Assembly (NCBI GenBank): GCA_902489775.1
Contig: CABUBH010000003.1
Location: 1 to 64,000, forward strand
Source: an uncultured Collinsella sp.
GTDB taxonomy: Bacteria > Actinomycetota > Coriobacteriia > Coriobacteriales > Coriobacteriaceae
Direction of reading: 5' to 3'
Length of the DNA stretch: 64,000 bases
Numbering within the stretch: the stretch's first letter is position 1; every line of letters starts with the position of its first letter. The notes beneath the pieces are model-generated. The model had not been told where the DNA came from, did no database searches, and saw nothing but the letters and a program-made list of their open reading frames with translations. The position numbers and the translations under genes are program-made. This document shows positions 1 through 7,765 of this stretch, piece by piece.

Positions 1-1467
1 GACTTCCTCTCGTTTCCCGGCTATGCCGATAAGCTCAAGAGCGTGAGCGAGCGTTCGGGCGAGCGCGATGCCGTTGTGTGCGGCAGGGGCAAAATCTGCG
101 GTTGCGATACGGCGCTCTTCTTTATGGACGCCAACTTTATGATGGGCTCGATGGGCTCCGTGGTGGGCGAGAAGATCTGTCGCACATTTGAGCGTGCGAC
201 CGAGCTGGGATTGCCAGTTGTCGGCTTTACCGTTTCGGGCGGTGCGCGTATGCAAGAGGGCGTGACCTCGCTTATGCAGATGGCCAAGATTTCTGCGGCG
301 GTTCGGCACCACAGCAAGGCGGGCGGCCTGTATATTACGGTGCTCACCGATCCCACGACCGGAGGTGTAACCGCGAGCTTCGCCATGGAGGGCGACATTA
401 TCCTGGCCGAGCCCGATGCCCTGACGGCATTTGCCGGCCCGCGCGTGATCGAGCAGAACATGCACAAGCGTCTGCCCAAGGGATTCCAGCGCTCCGAGTT
501 TTTGCTGGAGCACGGCTTTTGCGATGCCGTTGTTCCGCGTGGCGAGATTGCGCTCACGGTAGGCGAGCTGCTGGCGCTGCACGAAGGGCACGCGCCCAGC
601 CTGGGGGCACCGCACGAGATTGTGCATGCGGGTCGCCGCGGCAAAAAGCTGGGACACTTGTTTAAGCGCTCGGCGGCACCAAAAACCGCGCTCGAGATTG
701 TCAAGCAGACCCGCTCGGCAGATCGCGCCACGGCGGGCGAGATGATCTCGCTGGGCCTGGACGGATTTGTGGAGCTGCACGGCGACCGTTACTTTGGCGA
801 CGACGCCGCTGTGGTGGCTGGCATTGGCTGGAAAGACGGACGCCCCGTAACGGTCATCGCCATCGAGCGCGGCACCACGACCAAAGAGCGTATGCACCGC
901 AACTTTGGCATGGCACATCCCGAGGGCTACCGCAAAGCGCGTCGCCTGATGCGCCAGGCCGAAAAGTTTGGTCGACCGGTTCTGTGCCTGGTCGATACCT
1001 CGGGCGCGTTTTGCGGCATCGGTGCCGAGGAGCGCGGTCAGGGCGAGGCGATTGCCCAGAACTTGATGGAGATGAGCGGCCTTAAGACGCCGATTGTCTC
1101 GGTGGTGACAGGCGAGGGCGGCTCTGGTGGCGCGCTGGCGCTGTCCGTGGCCGACCGCATCCTGATGCTCTCGAGCTCGGCCTATTCGGTCGTGAGCCCC
1201 GAGGCCTGTGCGTCGATCCTGTGGAAGGATACCGAGCGCGCGAATGAGGCCGCCGAGGCGCTTAAACTCACGGCTCCCGATCTGTTGGCGCTCGGCATCA
1301 TCGACGGCATTGTTGATGATAGGGGCCTGTCGCATGAGGAAATTGCCGGTGCCGTCATGTCCTCGGCATTTGATGCCTTCGATACGCTTGGGCGGCTCGA
1401 CGACGCGACCCTCACAAACCTCCGCTACGAAAAGTACCGCGCAATCGGTCAGTATCGCACGATGTGA
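1..1467 (+). CDS. accDA: Fused acetyl-CoA carboxylase carboxyltransferase, beta-alpha (5' partial)
   Basis: This is the 3' part of a carboxyltransferase that moves the carboxyl group from carboxybiotin to acetyl-CoA, giving malonyl-CoA for fatty acid synthesis. The frame is open to the left edge, so the start and the AccD zinc finger are not visible. About the first 220 visible residues match the beta subunit (DFLSFPGYADKL, GGARMQEG, GGVTASFA). From about residue 225 the chain continues without a stop into the alpha subunit (FVELHGDRYF, GEGGSGGAL). Most bacteria keep accD and accA separate, so this is a single-chain enzyme. The stop codon lies inside a short inverted repeat (1462-1492). Identification is secure; only the left end is missing. 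Confidence 0.95.
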   Translation, partial: DFLSFPGYADKLKSVSERSGERDAVVCGRGKICGCDTALFFMDANFMMGSMGSVVGEKICRTFERATELGLPVVGFTVSGGARMQEGVTSLMQMAKISAAVRHHSKAGGLYITVLTDPTTGGVTASFAMEGDIILAEPDALTAFAGPRVIEQNMHKRLPKGFQRSEFLLEHGFCDAVVPRGEIALTVGELLALHEGHAPSLGAPHEIVHAGRRGKKLGHLFKRSAAPKTALEIVKQTRSADRATAGEMISLGLDGFVELHGDRYFGDDAAVVAGIGWKDGRPVTVIAIERGTTTKERMHRNFGMAHPEGYRKARRLMRQAEKFGRPVLCLVDTSGAFCGIGAEERGQGEAIAQNLMEMSGLKTPIVSVVTGEGGSGGALALSVADRILMLSSSAYSVVSPEACASILWKDTERANEAAEALKLTAPDLLALGIIDGIVDDRGLSHEEIAGAVMSSAFDAFDTLGRLDDATLTNLRYEKYRAIGQYRTM

Positions 1468-1500
1468 CAAAGGGACAGTCCGCATGTCACATTGGGAAAG
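1462..1500. repeat. GGGACAGTCC-type intergenic repeat, copy 1
   Basis: ATGTGACA (1462-1469) pairs with TGTCACAT (1485-1492), and the stop codon of accDA lies in the left arm. The segment from about 1466 closely matches 2728-2757, so the two copies bracket the PTS permease as direct repeats. Similar GGGGACAG strings occur at 11.0-11.2 kb. The role is unknown; the repeats resemble REP-type intergenic elements. Confidence 0.6.
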
Positions 1501-1507
1501 GGTTCCT

Positions 1508-2722
1508 GTGTCACAAGTTTCTAACACCTCGTTTACAACGACGGTTTCATCAAACGCCATGGCCGTGGTGGACTATCTGTCCAAAAGCATGATGTCGGCG
1601 TTGCCGTATATTGTCTGCGCGGCGTTGTTCCGCACCGTCGCCGTCATTATGGGCGAAGGCATGCTGGGCCTGTGGTCTGCCGATTCCGAAATCTATCGCC
1701 TGTTCTACAGTTGGCTCTATAACGCCGGTTACTACTTTTTGCCCATTTATCTTGGTTGGGCGGCCGCCCGCCAGCTCGGTTGCTCGGAGCAGCTGGGCAT
1801 GATGCTGGGCGGCGTATTGATTGCGCCCGATCTGCTTAAGCTCGTCGATGCCGCATCGACGACGGGGGCATCGATGACTTCCGTGTATGGCCTGCTTCCC
1901 GCGCCGGTCAACGATTACACGACGACTGTTATTCCGGTTCTCATCTCGGTGCCCGTGCTATGGCGAGTGGAGTGTTTCTTTAAGCGCGTTATCCCTAAGG
2001 CCGTGGCGTTTTCGTTTGTTCCGTTTGCGACCATGCTTGTCATGGTTCCGGTTTCGCTGTGTTTTACGGCGCCGGCGGGCAGCTATCTGGGCATGTTGTT
2101 GGGCCAGCTTATGTTTATGCTTGGCAATTCCGGTGGCATCGTATCGCTGCTCACGCTCATGGGGCTTGCCGCGGGCTGGGAGTTCCTTAAGATCGCGGGT
2201 GTCAGCAACGTTGTCCTATCGCTCGCCTATGCGCAGTTTATGAGTGTGGGAACGGATTCGTGCATCCTGATCGCCGCGACGATGGCAACGTTCGCCGTTT
2301 GGGGCATGCCTTTTGGCGCGTCGCTCCGCGTTGCGGATAAGGACGAGAAGGCGCTCATGCTGGGCTATTCGATCTCGGGCGTGCTTGGCGGCGTAAGCGA
2401 GCCGGCGCTGTACGGCTGCGGCTTTAAATATGGCAGGTGCCTGACGAGCATGGCCATTGGCGGCGCCGTCGGAGGCCTTGTTGCAGCCGTGGGCCACGTT
2501 ACGGCCTATACCATCGGCATGACGAATGTCCTCATGGTCATTGGCTTTGCCACGGGCGGCATCTCGAACCTGCTGTGGTGCTGCGTTGCCGGCGGCACGG
2601 CATTTGCGGTGTCTGCGGCGCTGAGCTACTGCTTTGGCGTGGTGCCGGCGAAGGGGCAGGCGACGGGGGACGGAGCCGATTCGTCCGAAACCTCGGAGAG
2701 CGTGGCCGAGGCAAGCGCATAA
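1508..2722 (+). CDS. PTS EIIC-like sugar permease, glucose/glucoside superfamily
   Basis: This is an integral membrane permease resembling the EIIC domain of glucose/glucoside phosphotransferase systems, which carries a sugar across the membrane while it is phosphorylated by EIIB. Numerous hydrophobic helices run through the whole ~404 residues, with LPYIVCAALFRTV near the N-terminus and an ISGVLGGVSEPALYG segment typical of the family late in the chain. No EIIA or EIIB domain is fused or adjacent, so it must borrow partners from elsewhere. GTG 1508 was chosen because GGAAAGG sits 6 nt upstream. An in-frame ATG at 1484 would place coding inside a repeat, and ATG 1559 is a third option. The C-terminus is a short acidic Ser/Glu tail. 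The substrate cannot be deduced. Confidence 0.8.
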   Translation: MSQVSNTSFTTTVSSNAMAVVDYLSKSMMSALPYIVCAALFRTVAVIMGEGMLGLWSADSEIYRLFYSWLYNAGYYFLPIYLGWAAARQLGCSEQLGMMLGGVLIAPDLLKLVDAASTTGASMTSVYGLLPAPVNDYTTTVIPVLISVPVLWRVECFFKRVIPKAVAFSFVPFATMLVMVPVSLCFTAPAGSYLGMLLGQLMFMLGNSGGIVSLLTLMGLAAGWEFLKIAGVSNVVLSLAYAQFMSVGTDSCILIAATMATFAVWGMPFGASLRVADKDEKALMLGYSISGVLGGVSEPALYGCGFKYGRCLTSMAIGGAVGGLVAAVGHVTAYTIGMTNVLMVIGFATGGISNLLWCCVAGGTAFAVSAALSYCFGVVPAKGQATGDGADSSETSESVAEASA

Positions 2723-2727
2723 ATCGA

Positions 2728-2760
2728 TCGACAAGGGGACAGTCCCGCATATCACATTCC
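2728..2760. repeat. GGGACAGTCC-type intergenic repeat, copy 2
   Basis: This copy follows the PTS gene and matches the segment near 1466-1492 at most positions (GACAAGGGGACAGTCCCGCA, then ATCACATT). It ends exactly where the terminator at 2761 begins. Confidence 0.6.
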
Positions 2761-2793
2761 AAGGCCGTGGTCCGTGTGGGCTGCGGCCTTTTT
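2761..2793 (+). terminator. Rho-independent terminator of the PTS gene
   Basis: AAGGCCG pairs with CGGCCTT and is followed by a T run (CGGCCTTTTT). It ends transcription before the cation transporter gene. Confidence 0.7.
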
Positions 2794-2866
2794 GTATCTG
2801 GGGGACAAAGTGGCTACACTACAATCCGGTCAAGCAATAGATATATAAGTAGTACTGTGGGGGCGG

Positions 2867-4027
2867 ATGCAGATGGTCGAGTGGATAGTTAAGCGCGCAC
2901 AGGGCGATCGTGCGCGTGTGGGCACGTTAGCGGGCATGGTGTGTATTGTCGCCAATGTGGTACTTTGTGCTGCGAAGGGTGCCATCGGTGTGATTTCGGG
3001 TTCGGTTTCGATCGTGGCAGATGCCATGAACAACCTGTCCGATGCCAGCTCGAACATCGTGAGCGTGCTGGGCTTTAAGCTGGCGAGCAAGCCGGCCGAC
3101 CCCGAGCATCCTTACGGCCACGGTCGCTACGAGTATCTCTCGGGCCTGGTCGTGGCGGCACTCGTGCTGCTGATTGGCGTTGAGCTGGTGAAGTCCTCGG
3201 TTGAGCGCGTCATCCACCCCGAACCTGTCGAGTTCTCGCTTGCCCTGGTGGCAGTTCTAGTGCTTTCGATGGTCGTAAAGCTCTGGATGGCGGCCCTCAA
3301 CCAAAAGCTCGGCGATCGCATTGAGTCCGAGACGCTGCATGCGACCGCGCAAGATTCCAAGAACGATGTCCTTGCCACGGGCGCCGTGCTGGCGTGCGCA
3401 ATTGTTTCGCAGGTGACGCACATCAATCTTGACGCGTGGGTCGGCCTTGCCGTTGGCGCCTATATTGGCTGGAGCGGCTTTGAGCTTATCCAAGATACGG
3501 TGAGCCCGCTTTTGGGCCAGACGCCCGATCCTAAGCTCGTCGAGCATATCCGCAGCAAGATCATGAGCTACCCCGGCGTTTTGGGCGTTCACGATCTGAT
3601 GGTTCACGACTACGGCCCGGGCAGGAAGTTCGCAAGCGCTCACGCCGAGATGGCAGCCGAGGCCAGCCCGCTGGAAAGTCACGACACGCTCGATAACATC
3701 GAGCAGTCGTTTAGGAACGAAGACGGCATGATTGTCACGCTCCATTACGACCCCATCGTGACCGACGATCCCAAGGTGGCGAGCATGCGTTTACGCATTA
3801 ACGCCATGGCCCAACAGATCGATAGCCGCCTTTCGATTCACGACCTTCGCTGCGTGCCGGGTCCTACGCACACCAACGTGATCTTTGACTGCGTGCGACC
3901 CTCGGATCTGCAGATGAGCGCCGAGGACCTAAAGCGCGCGCTGGCGAAACGGGTCGAATCGGAATATCCCAAGTCGATTACCAAGATCACGATCGACGAA
4001 GACTACGTAGGCCATACCCACGAGTAG
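2867..4027 (+). CDS. Cation diffusion facilitator family transporter
   Basis: This is a membrane metal/proton antiporter of the CDF (FieF/ZitB/MamB-like) family, expected to export divalent cations such as zinc, iron or manganese. The N-terminal half holds about six membrane segments with the family motifs SIVADAMNNLSDASSN in helix 2 and HATAQDSKNDVLATG in helix 5, where Asp residues bind metal. The second half is a cytoplasmic dimerisation domain. At 386 residues it is longer than the ~300-residue minimal CDF, because the soluble domain is extended and ends in a HTHE tail. ATG 2867 is given; ATG 2873 has better spacing from the GGGGGCGG sequence upstream. It stands alone between two terminated units. 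The metal is not predictable from the sequence. Confidence 0.9.
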   Translation: MQMVEWIVKRAQGDRARVGTLAGMVCIVANVVLCAAKGAIGVISGSVSIVADAMNNLSDASSNIVSVLGFKLASKPADPEHPYGHGRYEYLSGLVVAALVLLIGVELVKSSVERVIHPEPVEFSLALVAVLVLSMVVKLWMAALNQKLGDRIESETLHATAQDSKNDVLATGAVLACAIVSQVTHINLDAWVGLAVGAYIGWSGFELIQDTVSPLLGQTPDPKLVEHIRSKIMSYPGVLGVHDLMVHDYGPGRKFASAHAEMAAEASPLESHDTLDNIEQSFRNEDGMIVTLHYDPIVTDDPKVASMRLRINAMAQQIDSRLSIHDLRCVPGPTHTNVIFDCVRPSDLQMSAEDLKRALAKRVESEYPKSITKITIDEDYVGHTHE

Positions 4028-4066
4028 GGCTGCGCCGGTAAAGCTAGGTATACAGAAGGGGAGAGC

Positions 4067-4693
4067 ATGAAGCGTCTATATCTACTCCGCCACGGTCAGA
4101 CGGAATTCAACGTTAAAAAGCTCGTCCAAGGTCGTTGCGATTCACCGTTGACCGACCTGGGCCGTCAACAGGCACAGGCAGCCGCCGCATGGCTCAAGGC
4201 CCACGGCGTCGTCCCCGACAAAGTTGTCTCATCACCCTTAGGCCGAGCCATGGACACAGCTCAGCTCATCGCATGCGAGCTCATCGGCCCGGACGCAGCA
4301 GTCGAGCTCTGCGAAGGCATCATCGAGCGCAGCTACGGCTCCTTCGAAGAGGGCCCACACGATGCGCTGCCCACCGACGTTTGGGATCCGGGCGAGGACC
4401 TGGTCCCCTTCGGAGGAGAAGGAAGCCGGGTCCTGCAAGCGCGCATGGTAGGCACCCTTACCAATCTCATGGGCGCCGAGGGCATCGAAACCCTCCTAGC
4501 AGTAAGCCACGGCAGCGCCAGCCGCCAATTCATCAAGGCCGCAGCCCCAGAGGGCTTCGAGCTCCCAACAAAACTCCCCAACTGCGCCATCATGATCTTC
4601 GATTTCGAAGAGGAAAAGCCACAAGCAGAAGGCGAGCCTCATCAATGTAAGTTCACCCTCCAGCAAATAGTGGACCCCCAACAAAGTAATTAG
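4067..4693 (+). CDS. Histidine phosphatase family protein (phosphoglycerate mutase-like)
   Basis: This is a soluble phosphatase of the branch that uses a phosphohistidine intermediate. The catalytic LRHGQTEFN motif sits at residues ~6-14, and the second catalytic histidine is in AVSHGSASRQF near residue 148. The length (208 aa) is normal for the CobC/GpmB-like group. An acidic Glu (EGIIERSYGSFEEG) follows the family pattern. It starts 39 nt after the cation transporter with AAGGGGAGAGC upstream, so the two may be cotranscribed. The substrate (a phosphosugar, phosphoglycerate or cobalamin precursor) cannot be assigned. Codon use in this gene includes many A-ending codons, unlike its neighbours. 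Confidence 0.85.
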   Translation: MKRLYLLRHGQTEFNVKKLVQGRCDSPLTDLGRQQAQAAAAWLKAHGVVPDKVVSSPLGRAMDTAQLIACELIGPDAAVELCEGIIERSYGSFEEGPHDALPTDVWDPGEDLVPFGGEGSRVLQARMVGTLTNLMGAEGIETLLAVSHGSASRQFIKAAAPEGFELPTKLPNCAIMIFDFEEEKPQAEGEPHQCKFTLQQIVDPQQSN

Positions 4694-4738
4694 CTGAGCG
4701 AGCAGAGTTAAGCAGACATCAACGTGTCGTCTCCCGAG

Positions 4739-4873
4739 CTTGGCAGAGGGGCGGCGAAATATATTAAGTTTGTCGCGAGTTCCGCACGCAAAGGAAAGCA
4801 CTTAATGTGCTTTCCGTCTTGCGCAGGACTGTAGAGCAGCAAACTTAATATATTTCGCCGCCCCTCTGCCAAG
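4739..4873. repeat. 135-bp long hairpin element with perfect 34-bp arms
   Basis: Positions 4739-4772 are the exact reverse complement of 4840-4873. A second hairpin sits at the tip: GGAAAGCAC (about 4792-4800) pairs with GTGCTTTCC. The segment between is imperfectly complementary, so the whole 135 bp can fold into one rod. The arm motif GCGGCGAAATA resembles the GCGGTGRAATA arm of the two 63-bp elements at 45.8 and 48.6 kb. No coding capacity is apparent. It lies in the 448-bp gap before rplC. Confidence 0.8.
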
Positions 4874-4931
4874 CCCAGGCGACTCCACGCACTTTACCTG
4901 CGTAAACAATGTGAGTGAAATATGAATCTCG

Positions 4932-4958
4932 ATGGATACGCCCGCAGCCGTGTATACT
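4932..4958 (+). promoter_or_regulatory. Promoter of the rplC operon
   Basis: TATACT (4953-4958) is a good -10 box preceded by GTG. The 26 bp from ATGGAT (4932) to the -10 match the promoter before rplB (6797-6822) at all but a few positions, including the 15-bp distance from ATGGA(T/C) to TATAC. The conserved block argues that both are real ribosomal promoters. Confidence 0.65.
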
Positions 4959-5069
4959 AATCAGCTGTGTGTAACCAGGGGAGTATTCTGGCTGGACAAA
5001 ATGCCTGCTTAATAGGGTTGTCAGGTAGTCCGGGCGAAATACAAGGCTGGGGAGCACGTTGTGTAAGTA

Positions 5070-5121
5070 GTGGTCCTCTAGGGGCGTACGCTCGGTGGTG
5101 TACGCATTGTCCCAAGACCAC
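5070..5121 (+). promoter_or_regulatory. Hairpin leader before rplC, possible ribosomal-protein autoregulatory site
   Basis: GTGGTC (5070-5075) pairs with GACCAC (5116-5121), GGG (5081-5083) with CCC (5111-5113), and GCGTAC (5084-5089) with GTACGC (5100-5105). Together they form an interrupted stem ending 20 nt before the rplC start. Ribosomal protein operons are commonly controlled by such leaders, but I do not recognise this one as a known class. Confidence 0.5.
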
Positions 5122-5141
5122 GCGAGAGTTGGGATCATATC

Positions 5142-5762
5142 TTGATCAGCATGATTCTCGGCCGCAAGATTGGCATGACCCAGGTTTGGGACGAGGACGA
5201 CAACGTCGTTCCCGTCACGGTCATCCAGGCTGGCCCCTGCGCTGTCTCGCAGGTTAAAACTCAGGCAACCGACGGCTATGACGCCGTCCAGATCGGTTTC
5301 GGCGACATCAAGGCCAAGAACGTGAACAAGCCCATGGCTGGTCACTTCGCCAAGGCTGGCGTCGAGCCTGTCCGTTTCCTTCGTGAGGTCCGCGTCGAGA
5401 ACGGCGAGGAGCACAAGGTCGGCGAGGTCGTCACCGTCGCTGATTTCGCTGATGTCGAGAAGGTCGACGTCATCGGTACCTCCAAGGGTAAGGGCTTCCA
5501 GGGTCGCATCAAGCGCTGGGGTCAGCGCCGCGGTCCTATGACGCATGGTTCTCACTTCCAGCGTCACCCCGGTTCTATCGGTCAGTGCGCCTATCCTGCG
5601 CGCGTCCTCAAGGGCGTCAAGATGGCCGGTCACATGGGTAACGAGCGCGTTACCGTCAAGAACCTTTCCGTTGTCCGCATCGATGCCGAGCAGAACCTCA
5701 TCTTGGTCAAGGGCGCTGTCCCGGGTGCCAAGAATGGTCTCGTCGCCATCCGTATGGCCTAA
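5142..5762 (+). CDS. rplC: 50S ribosomal protein L3
   Basis: L3 is an early-assembly protein of the large subunit that reaches toward the peptidyl transferase centre. The N-terminal ILGRKIGMTQVW block and the GTSKGKGFQGRIKRW and THGSHFQRHPGSIGQC segments are diagnostic. The length (206 aa) is normal. The first codon is taken as TTG 5142; ATG 5151 (MILGRK) is equally readable, and neither has a strong ribosome-binding site. It heads the operon. In most bacteria rpsJ (S10) stands immediately upstream, but the 448-bp upstream gap cannot encode it. Confidence 0.95.
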   Translation: MISMILGRKIGMTQVWDEDDNVVPVTVIQAGPCAVSQVKTQATDGYDAVQIGFGDIKAKNVNKPMAGHFAKAGVEPVRFLREVRVENGEEHKVGEVVTVADFADVEKVDVIGTSKGKGFQGRIKRWGQRRGPMTHGSHFQRHPGSIGQCAYPARVLKGVKMAGHMGNERVTVKNLSVVRIDAEQNLILVKGAVPGAKNGLVAIRMA

Positions 5763-5808
5763 GGGCCCAGCCCATTTAGCCCAGCGTCATACCAAGGAGA
5801 ACACTTAA

Positions 5809-6435
5809 ATGGCAAAGTTTGAAGTAAAGAACAGCGAGGGCAAGAAGGTCGCCGAGGCCGAGCTCGCCGCTGAGGTGTACGGCATCGAGCCGAACATCCA
5901 CGTTATGCACCACATCGTCAAGTGCCAGATGGCCTCTTGGCGTCAGGGCACCCAGTCCGCTAAGGGCCGCTCTGAGGTTTCCGGTGGCGGCAAGAAGCCT
6001 TGGCGTCAGAAGGGCACCGGCCGTGCCCGCCAGGGTTCCATCCGTGCTGCCCAGTGGCGTCACGGTGGCGTTGTCTTCGCCCCCAAGCCCCGTTCCTACG
6101 CTAAGCGTATGAACAACAAGGAGGTCAAGCTGGCTATGCGCTCCGCGCTGTCCGCCAAGCTGGCCGATGGCGAGCTCGTGCTCGTCGACGACTACGGCTT
6201 CGAGAAGCCTTCCACCAAGGCTGCCGTCGCCATGCTCAAGGCTCTCGGCCTTGAGGGCAAGCGTCTGACCATCATCGTTCGCGATGAGGACGTCAACGCC
6301 TACCTGTCGTTCCGCAACATTCCCAAGACGTTCATCATCACCGCTGACGAGGCCAACACCTACGATCTCGTCAACAACAATGCCGTGCTGATGCCCGCCG
6401 ACATCGCCGCTCACTTCGGGGAGGTGCTTGCATAA
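5809..6435 (+). CDS. rplD: 50S ribosomal protein L4
   Basis: L4 binds 23S rRNA and lines the exit tunnel. In E. coli it also represses its own S10 operon, so it is a candidate regulator here. The family extended-loop signature GGGKKPWRQKGTGRARQGSIRA is visible in pieces (KKPWRQKGTGRARQG, residues ~63-77). The length of 208 aa is standard. AAGGAG precedes the ATG. The stop codon abuts the rplW start directly, pointing to translational coupling. Confidence 0.97.
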   Translation: MAKFEVKNSEGKKVAEAELAAEVYGIEPNIHVMHHIVKCQMASWRQGTQSAKGRSEVSGGGKKPWRQKGTGRARQGSIRAAQWRHGGVVFAPKPRSYAKRMNNKEVKLAMRSALSAKLADGELVLVDDYGFEKPSTKAAVAMLKALGLEGKRLTIIVRDEDVNAYLSFRNIPKTFIITADEANTYDLVNNNAVLMPADIAAHFGEVLA

Positions 6436-6723
6436 ATGACCGCCCACGAGATCATCATCCGTCCGATCGTGTCCGAGCGTTCCTTCTCCGGCATGGAGCT
6501 GAACAAGTACACGTTCGAGGTCGCCAAGGATGCTAACAAGTATCAGATCAAGGACGCTGTCGAGGAGATCTTCGGCGTCAAGGTCGTTCGCGTGAACACC
6601 CTGACGGTCAAGCCCAAGACCAAGCGCGTGCGCTATGTCGCCGGCAAGACCCGTTCTTGGAAGAAGGCCATCGTCACGCTGGCCGAGGGCGACACCATCG
6701 AGGTCTTTGGCAACCAGGCCTAA
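6436..6723 (+). CDS. rplW: 50S ribosomal protein L23
   Basis: L23 sits at the polypeptide exit and docks trigger factor and the signal recognition particle. It is 95 aa, with the usual IIRPIVSERSF start and the KTKRVRYVAGKTRSWKKAIV basic stretch. Its ATG follows the rplD stop with no gap. It is followed by a terminator-like hairpin and a new promoter, so rplB begins a fresh transcript. Confidence 0.97.
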   Translation: MTAHEIIIRPIVSERSFSGMELNKYTFEVAKDANKYQIKDAVEEIFGVKVVRVNTLTVKPKTKRVRYVAGKTRSWKKAIVTLAEGDTIEVFGNQA

Positions 6724-6737
6724 GACTCGCTGCTGTT

Positions 6738-6785
6738 GAGTGAGCTCATGCCTCCCAAAAAGGGGAGGCGAGAGCTCAAGGTTTT
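6738..6785 (+). terminator. Terminator-like hairpin between rplW and rplB
   Basis: TGAGCTC and GCCTCCC pair with GGGAGGC and GAGCTCA around an AAAAA loop, followed by GGTTTTGG. The T run is short, so termination may be partial. The next promoter lies just downstream. Confidence 0.55.
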
Positions 6786-6796
6786 GGGCGTATAAA

Positions 6797-6823
6797 ATGG
6801 ACACGCCCGGAACCGTGTATACG
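6797..6823 (+). promoter_or_regulatory. Internal promoter before rplB
   Basis: ATGGAC (6797-6802), a 15-bp spacer and GTGTATACG (-10 at 6818) reproduce the rplC promoter almost base for base (4932-4958). It starts an rplB transcript with an 80-nt leader. Confidence 0.6.
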
Positions 6824-6902
6824 TCCGGTGTCATCGCACCCGAGGCAGAACCTCGAATCCCTGTCTGCGATGGCTAACGGATTCCTATTGAAAGGGATTG
6901 TA

Positions 6903-7733
6903 ATGGCTGTAAAGCACCTTAAGCCGACCTCCGCTGGTAGGCGTTGGCAGACGATCTCCGACTTCTCCGAGATCACCTGCACCAAGCCCGAGAAGTCTCT
7001 TCTCGAGCCCCTGCCCAAGAAGGCCGGTCGTAACAACAACGGCCGCATCACCACCCGCCACCAGGGCGGCGGCGTGAAGCGTCGTTACCGCGTGATCGAC
7101 TTCAAGCGCAACAAGGACGGCGTGCCCGCCAAGGTTGCCACGATCGAGTACGATCCGAACCGTTCCGCTCGCATCGCTCTGCTGCACTACGCTGACGGTG
7201 AGAAGCGCTACATCCTGGCCCCCAAGAGCCTCGAGGTCGGTCAGACCATCATGTCCGGTTCTGACGCCGACATCAAGCCGGGCAACGCTCTGCCCCTCGC
7301 CGACATCCCCGTCGGTACGCTCATCCACGCCGTCGAGTTCCAGCCGGGCAAGGGCGCTGCTATCGCCCGCTCCGCCGGTAACTCCTGCCAGCTGATGGGT
7401 AAGGAGGGCAAGTACGCTATCGTCCGTATGCCTTCCTCCGAGATGCGCCGCATCCTCGTTACCTGCCGCGCCACCGTCGGTGAGGTCGGCAACGCCGATC
7501 ACTCCAACATCGTCATCGGCAAGGCCGGCCGTAAGCGTCACATGAACGTGCGCCCGACCGTCCGCGGTACCGTCATGAACCCTGTCGACCACCCGCACGG
7601 CGGTGGCGAGGGCAAGAACCACACCTCTGGTCGTCCCTCTGTTACCCCCTGGGGTAAGCCGACGAAGGGCCTTCGTACGCGCAAGAAGAAGAAGGTCTCG
7701 AACCAGCACATCATTCGTCGCCGTAAGAAGTAA
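6903..7733 (+). CDS. rplB: 50S ribosomal protein L2
   Basis: L2 is a core large-subunit protein needed for subunit joining and peptidyl transferase assembly. It has 276 aa, the family's usual length. The RNA-binding segment (GRITTRHQGGGVKRRYR) is near residues 45-65, and the conserved NPVDHPHGGGEG motif, with the histidine linked to peptide transfer, is near residue 225. The start at ATG 6903 follows GAAAGGG. Earlier in-frame codons exist but add sequence without family similarity. Confidence 0.97.
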   Translation: MAVKHLKPTSAGRRWQTISDFSEITCTKPEKSLLEPLPKKAGRNNNGRITTRHQGGGVKRRYRVIDFKRNKDGVPAKVATIEYDPNRSARIALLHYADGEKRYILAPKSLEVGQTIMSGSDADIKPGNALPLADIPVGTLIHAVEFQPGKGAAIARSAGNSCQLMGKEGKYAIVRMPSSEMRRILVTCRATVGEVGNADHSNIVIGKAGRKRHMNVRPTVRGTVMNPVDHPHGGGEGKNHTSGRPSVTPWGKPTKGLRTRKKKKVSNQHIIRRRKK

Positions 7734-7765
7734 TTTCGGATACCGAGTTTTAGGAGAAAGCACTT

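Noticed and set aside
1208..1507. N-terminal extension of the PTS permease back to 1208
   Set aside because: It overlaps the end of accDA and reads through a repeat; the family core starts near 1559 and the best ribosome-binding site precedes GTG 1508.
4967..5257. Open frame across the rplC leader
   Set aside because: It overlaps rplC in another frame, has no family similarity, and the region is explained by promoter and leader hairpin.
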